Source: CAWCUK01 sp963798775
GTDB taxonomy: Bacteria > Bacteroidota > Ignavibacteria > Ignavibacteriales > Ignavibacteriaceae
DNA: 64,000 bases
NCBI GenBank assembly: GCA_963798775.1
Contig: CAWCUK010000008.1
Span: 85,652-149,651, forward strand
Reading direction: 5' to 3'
Both the position numbers and the translations under genes were made by a program. Positions 8,898 through 18,933 of this stretch are shown piece after piece; the first letter of the stretch is position 1; each line of letters begins with the position of its first letter. The notes beneath the pieces were generated by a model that was not told the origin of the DNA, did no database searches, and saw only the letters and a program-made list of their open reading frames with translations.

Positions 8898-10442
8898 TTA
8901 TTTCCAAATAGTAAACGGACGAAAATGTTTGTTAAAATGATCAATAAGCAGTTTATAATGTAAATCTTCATTTTTATTTAGGCAAGAATAAATTCTATTT
9001 CTGAACAAATAATTATTATTTTCTTTTTCTGTTAATACTCTGCCGTAACCAACGTGCAGAATTTGACGAACATTATTATCATCCAATAATTTCGGGTATT
9101 CAGATTCCGCGACTTTAGGTATTTTATTTTCATCCGCCGAAACATGATATGTTTGCTTTTCTTCTATATAAATACCTGTAGAAAACTTAAGAATTTCCTC
9201 GAACAATTCGGGATCCACAATTGCTACTACATTTAACGCCACTAGATAACTTGTACCGGCGGTTTTTACATGAATCCTTTTAAAATCATATTTAGCAACT
9301 TCTTCATAAACCGAAAATTTATCACTTCCGGAATGGAAACTAATTTTATAAGTTCCCCAATACTCAGCTATTTTTATATGTTTAGAATAAGCTTCTTTAA
9401 AAACATTCATATCACCCAAATAATCAATTCCTTTTTCAAAATCGCCGACAAATCTTGGGGCGAGGCTCATAAAATTTACTTTAAGCCGGTTTAATTCGTT
9501 TGTTAAAAAGAAATGTTCAAAAGGCGTGGTAACCGATTCTGTTTCATCTATTGATATTTCAATTTCATGAGGATGACCGGTAAAATTTTGTTCAAGAAAG
9601 CCCGCCATTTTTGTCATATGAATTAAGGCTCCGCAGTATTTTACCATCGCATGTAAAACTTCATCTTCGGCGGGGGAAATTTCAAAATCATGAGAAATTA
9701 AAAAACATTTACCAAGATATCTTTCTATAGTTTCCTCTTCCGTTGAAACGAAAGAAACCCAATCCACATTTTTCAAATTAGATTTGCATTCTACATTCGA
9801 AAACTCATCCGCTTCATTCACCACATGATCACCGGAATCAATTGTAAAAAAAGTATAACCCGCATTTACCATTCTTTTTATATCCTCGGAAGTTTTAAGA
9901 TGATCGGCATCCGCGCCGAACCCCTTCTTATAACCTTCTTGAACAATTGCCCAAACTGCCGCCGCCATAACTTCTTCAGGAGTTCTGTGTGTACGGCTTA
10001 ATTCCCTTATCGACTGCTGCGCAACAACCGGGAAAAATAGAGTGTCTTTAACAGCCCTTACATGGGCGGGATTAGCAAGACTTATTCTATCACCAAAACC
10101 GAATGAAGTTTTTAACCCGCTTAAAACAGGTTTCGTAAAATCAAAATATTTTTGAAATGACTTCGCGTTTTGATAACTAAGCGGACATTTTTTTAGAACC
10201 GAACCGCCAGAATTCTGAACACTTTGAAGTTCGCCTTCGAAAGTTTGCATAACTTTATTTTCTGACGAAGATAAAATATATAAATTTTTTCGACTGCCGC
10301 TTCTCCCTATAAAGAAAGTTATATCTTCATATTTATTTATTGAAGAGGGATAGATTTCAATACTTAAGCTATCAGATATTTTAAAATTAACTTTATTGCC
10401 GCTTTCGGATAGTTGCTTAACTAATTCTTCTTTTAAATCCAT
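8898..10442 (-). CDS. uxaE: Tagaturonate/fructuronate epimerase (UxaE family)
   Basis: A 514-residue cytosolic protein resembling the UxaE family described from Thermotoga, which interconverts D-tagaturonate and D-fructuronate. Recognisable blocks are FGFGDRISLANPAHVRAV near residue 115, a central ADADHLKT, IDSGDHV, and SFHSGSDKFSVYE. Placed between PL9 and dctPQM, it links the galacturonate branch to the fructuronate/mannonate branch. With uxaB also present, tagaturonate has two possible fates. The call rests on family likeness plus context. Confidence 0.75.
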   Translation of the reverse strand: MDLKEELVKQLSESGNKVNFKISDSLSIEIYPSSINKYEDITFFIGRSGSRKNLYILSSSENKVMQTFEGELQSVQNSGGSVLKKCPLSYQNAKSFQKYFDFTKPVLSGLKTSFGFGDRISLANPAHVRAVKDTLFFPVVAQQSIRELSRTHRTPEEVMAAAVWAIVQEGYKKGFGADADHLKTSEDIKRMVNAGYTFFTIDSGDHVVNEADEFSNVECKSNLKNVDWVSFVSTEEETIERYLGKCFLISHDFEISPAEDEVLHAMVKYCGALIHMTKMAGFLEQNFTGHPHEIEISIDETESVTTPFEHFFLTNELNRLKVNFMSLAPRFVGDFEKGIDYLGDMNVFKEAYSKHIKIAEYWGTYKISFHSGSDKFSVYEEVAKYDFKRIHVKTAGTSYLVALNVVAIVDPELFEEILKFSTGIYIEEKQTYHVSADENKIPKVAESEYPKLLDDNNVRQILHVGYGRVLTEKENNNYLFRNRIYSCLNKNEDLHYKLLIDHFNKHFRPFTIWK

Positions 10443-10481
10443 CTTTTTACTTTTATTGTTTTAAATAATTTTAAAGGCAAT

Positions 10482-11978
10482 TTATTTTAAGAGAATCATT
10501 TTTTTTATCATCGTAAAAGAACCGGCGGATAATTTATAAAAATAAATACCGCTTGAAAAATTACCCGCGTTAAAATTAATGTGATATTCTCCTGCCGGCT
10601 TATTTCCTTTTATTAAAGCCGCAACCTCCTTACCGATCGCATTATATACTTTTAAACTTATATATGATTCTTTTTGTACTGAAAAAGAAATTGTTGTTGA
10701 AGGATTAAATGGATTAGGATAATTTTGGTAAAGCTCAAAAGCTAATGCTTTCGAAAAAGTATAATTTTTTACCGCGGTTGCCGTACCGTACTCGAACGCG
10801 CCTAAATCCGGTGCTGTGCCTTCATAGGCTAAACCAACATCAATTCCCGCATCAATTAAAGAGCTTCCTTGCGATAATCTTAAAAACGAAATCTCCGGGA
10901 GTTTCCAATCCGGCGTTCTTGGATTAGTTGCAGCAGAAGTATCGAGGCTTGTAAAATCATCTGAAGTTACTGAAAATCCTTGCCATGAATTATTGATTTG
11001 AAGCGCAGTATCATCAATTCTTACTGAACCGTCATACGAAATATTGTTTCTTAAATCATTAGTTAAAGTATCGGGAGTTTCATAAAAAGAAAAATTATAG
11101 CCTTTGTTCCTGTACGCAGTGCAGTTGTATAATGTAACTCCGGCAGTATTATGGTTTTGATCGAATCCTTTTCCCCTATTATCAAAAGCGATACATCTTG
11201 TTAAAACATGCGGGCCGGGAATATAATTTCCGCCTACTTTGAATCCGTTTCCGTCACCTTGAAAATTTGAATCGCCCCAGATATTATAACCGTTTCTAAA
11301 AGACCAGCAGCTGTCGAAAATAATTTTTTCGGAAGACTCATAACAATCCCAGCCGTCATCAGAATTATCATACGCCCGGCATCCTCTAAATTCATTGCCG
11401 GGACCAATTTCTAATTTCGCCGCAAATCCATCGGCATTTTCACCGTGACTTCCGGAATCATAATTCCCATAAGAATCGCAATTAATTATTAAGTTATAAC
11501 TTCCACCGTTACTGATCTGCAGCCCGGTGTCTTTATTATCATATAATATACAATCTTCAACAATATTATGAGATCCGGAAATATGGATTCCGTTATCGCC
11601 GGCATTATGAATTTTTAATCCTTTTAAATACCAGTACTTTTTAGAAAGCTGAATTCCTCTGGATGAAGAAGAGTAAGATTGGGATGAAAAATCCAATTCA
11701 GGCGTTTCGCCGGGATAAGCCCAAATTTTAATATAATTGCTGTCGCTTCCATTGGTATTTGTTTTAATTGTGCTCGATAATTCATAAACACCTTCTCTCA
11801 GATAAACTGTATCACCCGCGCTTACAGAGGCTAGAGCTCTTGAAATTGTTTTAAATGGTTTATCAATTGATCCGTCATTCGCATCATTTCCGTTTGGTGA
11901 AACATAAACCTGTGCTCTCACGCTTATTGTGAAGAGCACAAATATAGCACATAAGGTAAATGCTAATATCTTTCTCAA
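10482..11978 (-). CDS. Secreted pectate lyase, PL9-like right-handed beta-helix, with T9SS tail
   Basis: 498 residues. A signal peptide (about 1-22, ending VRAQ) is followed by VSPNGNDANDGS and a right-handed parallel beta-helix. The block NADGFAAKL, then GNEFRGCRAYDNSDDGWDCYE, is typical of PL9 pectate lyases, where acidic residues bind calcium. The last 85 or so residues are a T9SS type A sorting domain with YQNYPNPFNPST, predicting export across the outer membrane. The enzyme would cleave polygalacturonate by beta-elimination outside the cell. It lies between a GH28 gene and uxaE in the same orientation. Confidence 0.87.
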   Translation of the reverse strand: MRKILAFTLCAIFVLFTISVRAQVYVSPNGNDANDGSIDKPFKTISRALASVSAGDTVYLREGVYELSSTIKTNTNGSDSNYIKIWAYPGETPELDFSSQSYSSSSRGIQLSKKYWYLKGLKIHNAGDNGIHISGSHNIVEDCILYDNKDTGLQISNGGSYNLIINCDSYGNYDSGSHGENADGFAAKLEIGPGNEFRGCRAYDNSDDGWDCYESSEKIIFDSCWSFRNGYNIWGDSNFQGDGNGFKVGGNYIPGPHVLTRCIAFDNRGKGFDQNHNTAGVTLYNCTAYRNKGYNFSFYETPDTLTNDLRNNISYDGSVRIDDTALQINNSWQGFSVTSDDFTSLDTSAATNPRTPDWKLPEISFLRLSQGSSLIDAGIDVGLAYEGTAPDLGAFEYGTATAVKNYTFSKALAFELYQNYPNPFNPSTTISFSVQKESYISLKVYNAIGKEVAALIKGNKPAGEYHINFNAGNFSSGIYFYKLSAGSFTMIKKMILLK

Positions 11979-11999
11979 CTTAAACTCCGATTTTTCAGA

Positions 12000-13415
12000 T
12001 TATTTAATATTTTCAATTTTACTGCCGTTAATAAATACATCTTCAAGTTTTATATCTTTGGCGTTATTTACAAAATTTCCTTTTTCTACACCATTAATTT
12101 TACAATTCTTTATCACAATATTTTCAACAGGAGAATTTTCTAAACCGTCAAAATAAAAAGCAAATTCACTTTTTTTACTTGTAATATTTTCCACATAAAC
12201 ATTTTTCATAACGGGATAAAACTTTTCTCCCTTAACTTCCGGCGGATCGTAATTCATATTTAATTTTACAATCGCTTCTTTTACTTGACCGACCTTTATA
12301 TTCCGTACAAAAATATTTTTTACTACACCGCCGCGCTTCGCGTTAGATTTTATTCTCAACATTCTTTCAAGATTCGGACTATCCATCTCGCAATCCTCCG
12401 CATAAACATTCCAGCAGCCGCCGGTTATTTCACTTCCTATTACTACGCCGCCGTGCCCGTCTTTCATTTTACAATTTTGAATTACAATATTTTTACTCGG
12501 CGTATTTAATCGTCTACCGTCATTATTTCTTCCCGATTTTATCGCAATGCAATCATCGCCGTTATTGAAAGTACATCCTTTAATTAAAACATTTGAACAT
12601 GATTCCGGATCGCAGCCGTCGTTATTCGGGCCCAAACCATTTGTAGTTATATTTTTTACTGTAATATTATTACTTAAAACCGGATGAAGGAACCAGAAAG
12701 GAGAATTTTTTAAAGTTACTCCTTCAATCAGAATATTTTCACACTCATAAAATTCAACGAATGTCGGACGGAGATAATAACCTTCCCCGAAAATTCTTTG
12801 TTCAACCGGAACTTGATTATCATTCATTATCATCAATCTGGGCCGACTCGCGCTATCGCTTTGGCTGTGTGTATTTTTACCGGCACCGAATTTTTTATTA
12901 CCTTTCCATGGCCACCAATGTTCATTATCCGCCCGGCCATTTAAAATTCCTTTTCCCGTTACAGCAATATTTTTTTGCTGATAGGCGTAAATAAGAGGAG
13001 AGTAATTCATTAAGTCCATTCCTTCCCAGCGCGCTCTCACAACGGGAAGATAATCTTTCGGATTCGTAGAAAAATTAACAACGGCCCCCTCAGAAATGAA
13101 TAAATTAACATTACTTTTTAAATGAATTGCTCCGGTCAAGAAAGTGCCTTTCGGAACAATTACTCTGCCGCCTCCGGCTTTACTGCATGCATCAATTGCT
13201 TTCTTAAATGCTTCGGTTGATAAAGATTTACCGTCATTAAAAGCACCATAGTCATTAATATTAAAATCATTTTCGGGAAAAGTCGGAGGGACAATATTTT
13301 TTAATATGTTATCTAAATTCTGCCAACCTTGATTATTATGAGTGGTTTGAGCGTAGAGGCTAGATATGAAAACTGCCGCAATAATAAAATGAATAATTAT
13401 TAATTTATTTTTCAT
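12000..13415 (-). CDS. GH28 polygalacturonase-type glycoside hydrolase
   Basis: 471 residues with a signal peptide (cleavage near YAQ, residues 21-23) and no T9SS tail, so it is probably periplasmic. The GH28 motifs are all visible: NND (264-266), GDD (286-288), GHG (320-322) and RIK (354-356), giving three catalytic aspartates and the subsite histidine, arginine and lysine. The DYGAFNDG block near residue 55 is the usual beta-helix start. It likely hydrolyses galacturonan or rhamnogalacturonan oligomers that enter through the outer membrane. It follows a second GH28 gene, and exo versus endo action cannot be told. Confidence 0.93.
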   Translation of the reverse strand: MKNKLIIIHFIIAAVFISSLYAQTTHNNQGWQNLDNILKNIVPPTFPENDFNINDYGAFNDGKSLSTEAFKKAIDACSKAGGGRVIVPKGTFLTGAIHLKSNVNLFISEGAVVNFSTNPKDYLPVVRARWEGMDLMNYSPLIYAYQQKNIAVTGKGILNGRADNEHWWPWKGNKKFGAGKNTHSQSDSASRPRLMIMNDNQVPVEQRIFGEGYYLRPTFVEFYECENILIEGVTLKNSPFWFLHPVLSNNITVKNITTNGLGPNNDGCDPESCSNVLIKGCTFNNGDDCIAIKSGRNNDGRRLNTPSKNIVIQNCKMKDGHGGVVIGSEITGGCWNVYAEDCEMDSPNLERMLRIKSNAKRGGVVKNIFVRNIKVGQVKEAIVKLNMNYDPPEVKGEKFYPVMKNVYVENITSKKSEFAFYFDGLENSPVENIVIKNCKINGVEKGNFVNNAKDIKLEDVFINGSKIENIK

Positions 13416-13456
13416 GAAAACTCTCCGGACTTATTATTTGTGGTTTTATAATTTCT

Positions 13457-15121
13457 TTAATAAATGTTTACCGCGTCTTTTTTAATTTCTTCCGAAAATA
13501 TCAGCGGATTAGCCAACCCGGTTAAATCAGTATTTCTAATTTTAATTGAACCGGTTTTCTCGCCGCTTAATTTCATAAAGATTTTTGTTTCATTTAAAAA
13601 TGAAATCTTGTTTAATTCAAAATTACTACTTTGATTTACATTAAAAACCGGATCTTTTTCTGAATTTATTTTTACATTATCTACTACAAAATCATCAGCA
13701 TATTTAGAATAAAATCCTTTTTTGGCAGAGATAAAGGAATTTTTAATCGTAATATGATTTATGGGCATTTCCGGTAAACCGGCTACCGCTACAGCTTGCG
13801 CGGCGTTAAGACAAAATACACTATCAATATAAAATCTTTCAAAGTGAGGAGTGGTTGCGGTTACTTCATGTTCCATTTTTTCACCGCTTTCATTTTCATA
13901 ATAGGTATTAAATAAAATCGCCTCGTCCTTAATATCTTTCATGCGAATATTATTTATATAGACATCTTCCACTAATGCGCCTCTATCGCGCGCGCTCTTA
14001 AATCGCAGCCCGATATCCGTCCCGATAAAGCTACAGTTATTAACATAAATATTTTTCATCCCGCCGTCTACATTACTTCCTATTACGAAACCTCCATGCC
14101 CGTGGTACACTATACAATCCTGTATAACAACATTTTCGAGAGTAGGGTTTTTTATTTCTTTATCATCGCTTGATTTCATGCATATTCCGTCATCTCCGGC
14201 TGTAACAGTGCAATTTGATACTAATACATTTTTGCATGAACTTATATCAATACCATCCCCGTTTTGCGCCCACCATTCGTTGTTTACTTTTACATTATTT
14301 ACCACAACATTATTACACCAATTGGGATACAGCGCAAACTTAGGCGAATTTTTTATTGTTACTCCGTCTATTAAAACATTTTCGCATTCAATTAATAAAA
14401 CCATATAAGGACGTAAATAATCAACCGCCGGCTCCAAATCTTCAGCAGTAATTTCTTTCTTACTCTTCTTCAATTTTTTTATGAATGCCTCTCCGTTCAT
14501 CGCTTCTTCTGAAGGCCACCAAACTGTACCTTCGCTGTTAACAACTCCGCCGGATTTAATTAATTCATTCCATTGTTTCTCCGTCATCTTTTCTTTTTTT
14601 ACAGGACGCCAGCTATTACCGGAACCGTCAAAAATTCCCTCTCCTGTTATTGCTATATTTTTTAGATTATATCCATTTATCGGAGATTCCGGATTCATTC
14701 CTCTTTTTGGCGGATCAACAATAGGATATAAATTATGATTAGGAGAAAAAACAACTAACGCACCCTTATTTAAATGAAGATTTACATTATTATGCATTTC
14801 AATAGGTCCGGTTAACCATAAACCTGAAGGTATCAAAACAGTTCCGCCTCCTGCTTCCGAACAAGTTTTAATCGTTTTATTTATTGCTTCTGTATTTAAA
14901 GTCTGACCGTCCGGAACAGCTCCATTATCAAGAACATTGAAAATTTTGTTAGAAAAAGACGGGAGTTTTATTTCTTCCATTTTAAAAGGAAGATTTTTTA
15001 GATAAGCGTTAACTTCATCTTGAGTTATTTTTTGCGCGGACGTTAAACCAGCTGCACTCATAAATATTGTTAAACAAAAACCTATTTTTATATTAAAGAG
15101 TGTTACAATTTTTTTCTTCAT
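13457..15121 (-). CDS. GH28 polygalacturonase-type glycoside hydrolase (second copy)
   Basis: 554 residues with a signal peptide (to about residue 29) and no T9SS tail. GH28 motifs are NGD (287-289), GDD (309-311), GHG (341-343) and RFK (373-375), so the catalytic set is complete. Compared with its neighbour it has an extra segment at about residues 170-235 between the N-terminal helix turns and the catalytic region, which may shape the substrate cleft. The two GH28 proteins share layout but differ enough to suggest different substrates, for example homogalacturonan versus rhamnogalacturonan oligomers. Confidence 0.93.
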   Translation of the reverse strand: MKKKIVTLFNIKIGFCLTIFMSAAGLTSAQKITQDEVNAYLKNLPFKMEEIKLPSFSNKIFNVLDNGAVPDGQTLNTEAINKTIKTCSEAGGGTVLIPSGLWLTGPIEMHNNVNLHLNKGALVVFSPNHNLYPIVDPPKRGMNPESPINGYNLKNIAITGEGIFDGSGNSWRPVKKEKMTEKQWNELIKSGGVVNSEGTVWWPSEEAMNGEAFIKKLKKSKKEITAEDLEPAVDYLRPYMVLLIECENVLIDGVTIKNSPKFALYPNWCNNVVVNNVKVNNEWWAQNGDGIDISSCKNVLVSNCTVTAGDDGICMKSSDDKEIKNPTLENVVIQDCIVYHGHGGFVIGSNVDGGMKNIYVNNCSFIGTDIGLRFKSARDRGALVEDVYINNIRMKDIKDEAILFNTYYENESGEKMEHEVTATTPHFERFYIDSVFCLNAAQAVAVAGLPEMPINHITIKNSFISAKKGFYSKYADDFVVDNVKINSEKDPVFNVNQSSNFELNKISFLNETKIFMKLSGEKTGSIKIRNTDLTGLANPLIFSEEIKKDAVNIY

Positions 15122-15131
15122 ATTCTTTATT

Positions 15132-16118
15132 TTAATTTTTAAATATCTTGTTAAGAAAATTCAAAGTGTAGTTAAAAGTTATGTTAAACCAGGGTTCAAA
15201 TAACCAAAAAGTATGGGCTGTATTTTCAATGGTATGAACTTCATAAATAATATTAAAATGATTTAATTTTTTAATCATTTCCTCCTGCCCGGCATGAAAA
15301 CGAGGCACCGCACTATTTATAAAAAGAAACGGCGGCGTATTTTCATCAACATGATTTACCGCTCCTGCTTCTTCCCAAAGGTTTTTGTTTTCCTTTGCGG
15401 AAAGTCCAAACCAAAGATGAGCAGCACTTAGTTTCCCCGATTTCTTCACAACTTCTTCGGAACCTTTACCGAAAAAATCAACCACACCGTCAATATTAAT
15501 TACTGCTTGAACAACAGCGGAAACCGCAGAAGTATCATTTTCAAAAGCCGGATTATGATTTGTGGTTCCTACCAATGCTGCTAATTGCCCGCCCGCAGAA
15601 GCACCGTAAACAGCGATTTTATTAGTATCAATATTATAACTATCCGCATTAATCTTAATCCATTTTATCGCAGACTTAATATCATAAACCGCCGCCGGAT
15701 AAAAAGCTTCCGTTGATAATCTATATTGAATTGCGGCTGTAACAAAGCCTTGCGCGGCCAATTTTTGAGCCATTGGAACCACTAATTCACGATTTCCAGT
15801 TCTCCATCCCCCGCCATGAATTAAAACGACGGCAGGACATTTTTGCTCATCCGATAATTTAGGATAGAATAAATCGAGATGAAGATCTATGGTACCGGTA
15901 TTTTTATAAACAATATTTTTTTCTTCACTCACATTTTTCGATAAATAAGCAATAACCGGTTTCGCGTTAGGAAATTTTTTCCGGATTTTCTTAGTCGCAC
16001 TATATATTGTGTAGGAGGTATCCTGTTTTGCTTGTAAGAAATTTTTATTTTGCGCAAAGGCCGTAATAAAAAAAGTAATAAATATTAAGACAGCTTTTTT
16101 ATAAATCGCAAAAGGCAT
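15132..16118 (-). CDS. Secreted alpha/beta-hydrolase esterase
   Basis: 328 residues, signal peptide to about residue 22. It has the oxyanion-hole motif HGGGW (101-105), nucleophile elbow GASAGG with S174, and a likely catalytic His in ENTAHTFW near the C-terminus, as in the esterase/lipase family related to acetyl-xylan esterases. It sits 10 bases after the GH28 gene side and 14 bases from the CE8-like gene, inside the pectin operon. Removal of acetyl or other ester groups from pectin oligomers in the periplasm is a fair inference. The exact ester is unknown. Confidence 0.8.
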   Translation of the reverse strand: MPFAIYKKAVLIFITFFITAFAQNKNFLQAKQDTSYTIYSATKKIRKKFPNAKPVIAYLSKNVSEEKNIVYKNTGTIDLHLDLFYPKLSDEQKCPAVVLIHGGGWRTGNRELVVPMAQKLAAQGFVTAAIQYRLSTEAFYPAAVYDIKSAIKWIKINADSYNIDTNKIAVYGASAGGQLAALVGTTNHNPAFENDTSAVSAVVQAVINIDGVVDFFGKGSEEVVKKSGKLSAAHLWFGLSAKENKNLWEEAGAVNHVDENTPPFLFINSAVPRFHAGQEEMIKKLNHFNIIYEVHTIENTAHTFWLFEPWFNITFNYTLNFLNKIFKN

Positions 16119-16132
16119 AAAGTTATAAACAT

Positions 16133-17395
16133 TTACCGAAATGAAATTTTTTTAGGCGGGGAAGAAAAATCAACATCTCTTTCATTAATAGAAGCAGTAT
16201 TTCCGAATACTTTTGCTTTATTTATCATTTCTAGATTTCTTAAATCTTCACTGGAAATTTTGGAATTGAAAGAAAAACTTAAAGTATTTGAACCACCGCC
16301 GTTTTTATATTTAAATATAATTCCATTGCCTGATTTGAGTACCGGTTTTCCGATAACAGTAATGGATTCCGGGAAGAAAAGAAGCAGCACATTTTTATTT
16401 ACTTCTGCTTTTTCTACTTTAACCGGATCGTTGGATTCAGGATTCCATAAACTATCGAATGTCCAAACAGCGGTAATATCAGAAGGTTTTGGCGATCCTT
16501 CGGCCTCATTTAAATTATTTTTAATCCACTTAAAAGTTTTGCCTTCCTTTAAGCAATTGTAAAAATAATTGCGTTCGCCCCAATTATCAGGACGATTTTT
16601 ATCAGGCTGATCGGGATAAATAACTCTATAAACAGGTTTATCCGCCAGATTAGAAGAGAATTTACAATTCAAAAAATAAAACTGCGCGTCGTAATGATGG
16701 CGGGCTAATTGGAATCCGGGAACACCGTCGAAATATGAATTATCTATAACAAACTTTTGATCTTTACTAAAGCCGCCGGCATGCCAAACAGAGGCCGTTG
16801 CTTTCTCTTCATAAAATTTAGAATTACTAATGTAACACCACCCGCGCGGGCAAACATAATCAACCGCACCTTTGAAAAAGCAATTTGAATGATAGTACAT
16901 TCCATTTTTATAATTCCACAAAGAAACCGTATCTCCGCCTTTACTGAAAATATTGCAGTTCGTAATAATGGTTCTTGTTCCGGTTCCATAAATTGTAAAA
17001 GCATGGGGGCCAATTTCGGGCTGGCTGTTTTCTACTGTTAGATTTTCTAAAATAATATCGTCGGCATGAATATTTATTACCGCCGGCCCAATTTCATCTT
17101 TTTCTTTTATCCAATCTGTTCTTAGCTGGCTGTATTTAATAATAGTACTATCTTTATTTTCTCCACGCAAAGTTACATTGTCTTGCTCAATTCTTATTTT
17201 CTCATTATAGGTTCCGTTCTTCAAAAAGATAACCACACGTTCGTAATTAAACATTGGAAGTGATTCAACGGCTTCTGTTAAAGTTTTAAAATCACCGTTT
17301 CCGTCTTTCGAAACAGTTATTAAATGTTTGTTCTGCGAAAAAACATTCGCGGTTAAAAAGAAAATAAGAGCTAACAGTATTGGAAATTTCTTCAT
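16133..17395 (-). CDS. Divergent CE8 pectinesterase-like protein
   Basis: 420 residues with a signal peptide (to about residue 20, FSQ) and no T9SS tail. It begins like a CE8 pectin methylesterase: VSKDGNGDFKTLTEAVESLP, then GTYNEKI. Its active-site motifs are altered. The usual QDT is GGDT with D155 kept, the usual DFIFG is VDYVCP with D179 kept, and the usual LGRPW is QLARHH with R232 kept but the tryptophan lost. The catalytic aspartates and arginine thus remain while the flanking glutamine and tryptophan are gone. It may act on a different ester or oligomer. Only 1 base separates it from the upstream SGNH gene. Confidence 0.8.
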   Translation of the reverse strand: MKKFPILLALIFFLTANVFSQNKHLITVSKDGNGDFKTLTEAVESLPMFNYERVVIFLKNGTYNEKIRIEQDNVTLRGENKDSTIIKYSQLRTDWIKEKDEIGPAVINIHADDIILENLTVENSQPEIGPHAFTIYGTGTRTIITNCNIFSKGGDTVSLWNYKNGMYYHSNCFFKGAVDYVCPRGWCYISNSKFYEEKATASVWHAGGFSKDQKFVIDNSYFDGVPGFQLARHHYDAQFYFLNCKFSSNLADKPVYRVIYPDQPDKNRPDNWGERNYFYNCLKEGKTFKWIKNNLNEAEGSPKPSDITAVWTFDSLWNPESNDPVKVEKAEVNKNVLLLFFPESITVIGKPVLKSGNGIIFKYKNGGGSNTLSFSFNSKISSEDLRNLEMINKAKVFGNTASINERDVDFSSPPKKISFR

Positions 17396-17396
17396 C

Positions 17397-18059
17397 TTAA
17401 TTTTTATTTTCTTTTAGAAGAGAATTTAATTTTGCCCAAACCGCGCGTGCAATCTGTTTTTGTCCCTCTATATTAGGATGAAGTCCATCAACATAATTAT
17501 AAGGGGAAACAATATTCAAAAGGGATAAAAAAGCGGTTGAATCTTTATCGGCAAGTTCTTTATATTTTTTTTCAAGCTTATGAAGTGATTCTTTTGTGTT
17601 GGAATTATATTTTTTATTTACATTTATTTTTGACATAGTTTTTACATTTATATCTGTCGGCGCAAGAATAAGAATCTTAGTTTTGCTATTACTTTCATAA
17701 ATCTTATTTATCATCCAACTTATATTTACCATGCTTTGATTTACAAGACTGTCATTTCCATTCTTTAAATCATTTACACCAAGAAAAATCAGAAAATAAT
17801 CGGCATCGGGATTTTTTTTAAGCACCGGAAACAGTTCCTCCTTATCAGAAGTTTTTCTTCCTTTTCTGCCGGCATTAACAAAATTTATTTCGTGATGGTT
17901 TTTAGAAAGATAATATACCCAACTATGTTTATTAACTTTAGCGCCGTATGTAATAGAATCGCCGAAACAAACTACTTTAGGCTTTGAAGAATTAATAAAC
18001 GCTGTAAAAAGAAAAGTTATTCCGATCATTAAAACAAAAATAAAAGTGGATTTATTCAT
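17397..18059 (-). CDS. SGNH/GDSL hydrolase, probable carbohydrate esterase
   Basis: 220 residues with an N-terminal hydrophobic signal or anchor (about 5-22). SGNH blocks are visible: FGDSITYG with nucleophile S35, a Gly in NAGRKGRKT, GVNDLKNG with the block III Asn, and DGLHPN with the catalytic Asp and His. The family includes acetylesterases acting on plant polysaccharides and also thioesterases or lysophospholipases. The pectin context favours deacetylation of pectin oligomers. It is tightly packed between two other esterase genes. Confidence 0.82.
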   Translation of the reverse strand: MNKSTFIFVLMIGITFLFTAFINSSKPKVVCFGDSITYGAKVNKHSWVYYLSKNHHEINFVNAGRKGRKTSDKEELFPVLKKNPDADYFLIFLGVNDLKNGNDSLVNQSMVNISWMINKIYESNSKTKILILAPTDINVKTMSKINVNKKYNSNTKESLHKLEKKYKELADKDSTAFLSLLNIVSPYNYVDGLHPNIEGQKQIARAVWAKLNSLLKENKN

Positions 18060-18069
18060 TTAGTTAAAC

Positions 18070-18918
18070 TTATTTAATTATACCTTCGGAAAACATCCAT
18101 CGCTTACAAAGAGAAGGCCAGGCTGAAAGTTCACTATTATTTTTCCCTAATCCAAAACCATGTCCGCCGGATTTAAAAATATGCATCTCAACTGGAATAT
18201 TTAATGAGTGAAGCGAATTGAATAAAGTTAAACTTATTTCAACCGGAACTCTTTTATCATCATCGGCGTGAATTAAAAAAGCGTGAGGAAGTTCTTTATT
18301 CATATATTTTTTAGAGGCTAAACTATCGGCATCGGGATAAGCTAAAATCATAAAATTGGCTCTGCTGCCGGTAGAATCAATTTTATCATTTATAAATTTT
18401 TTCTTTTTATTAAAATGCTCGGCTAAATTTAACGCAAGATGTCCGCCGGCTGAAAATCCGATAACACCAATATTATCGGGATCAAGATTAAAATCCTTAA
18501 CTTTACTTCTAATAAAACTCATTGCTCTCAGCGCGTCTTCCAGCGCTTCTTTTTGGTTTAACCTGTATTTAAGAACAAAAGCATTTATTCCGAGAGAATT
18601 AAGCCATTTCGCAATTATCTCTCCCTCACTTATTATAGCTAAATGAGAATAACCGCCGCCCGGGAAAATTAATACTCCCGCCTTTGCAATATTCTGTTTC
18701 TCAGCCAAAAATATTTTTATAGAAGGCTGATATACATTATAAACTCTCTCATTCACAATTTTCTCTTTATCAGATTGATCTTCAGTACCAGGCGCATTAG
18801 AGGGCCATATATTTATGACCCTCTCCTGCGCGAATGATCCGTTTACGGATGAAAAAATTAATAAAATTGAAAGAAACAGTATTCTCTTAATAATATTCTT
18901 TTGTTTAATTAATTTCAT
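18070..18918 (-). CDS. Secreted alpha/beta-hydrolase, acetylxylan-esterase-like
   Basis: 282 residues with a signal peptide ending near SFAQE (about residue 30). Motifs are WPSNAPG at the mature N-terminus, oxyanion FPGGGYSHLA, nucleophile elbow GFSAGGH and a C-terminal GGHGFG carrying the likely catalytic His. This layout is common in Bacteroidota xylan and pectin esterases. With the two other esterases here it gives three different serine-esterase folds, matching the many acetyl and methyl groups on natural pectin. The substrate is inferred only. Confidence 0.8.
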   Translation of the reverse strand: MKLIKQKNIIKRILFLSILLIFSSVNGSFAQERVINIWPSNAPGTEDQSDKEKIVNERVYNVYQPSIKIFLAEKQNIAKAGVLIFPGGGYSHLAIISEGEIIAKWLNSLGINAFVLKYRLNQKEALEDALRAMSFIRSKVKDFNLDPDNIGVIGFSAGGHLALNLAEHFNKKKKFINDKIDSTGSRANFMILAYPDADSLASKKYMNKELPHAFLIHADDDKRVPVEISLTLFNSLHSLNIPVEMHIFKSGGHGFGLGKNNSELSAWPSLCKRWMFSEGIIK

Positions 18919-18933
18919 TAACCCGTTTCTGAA

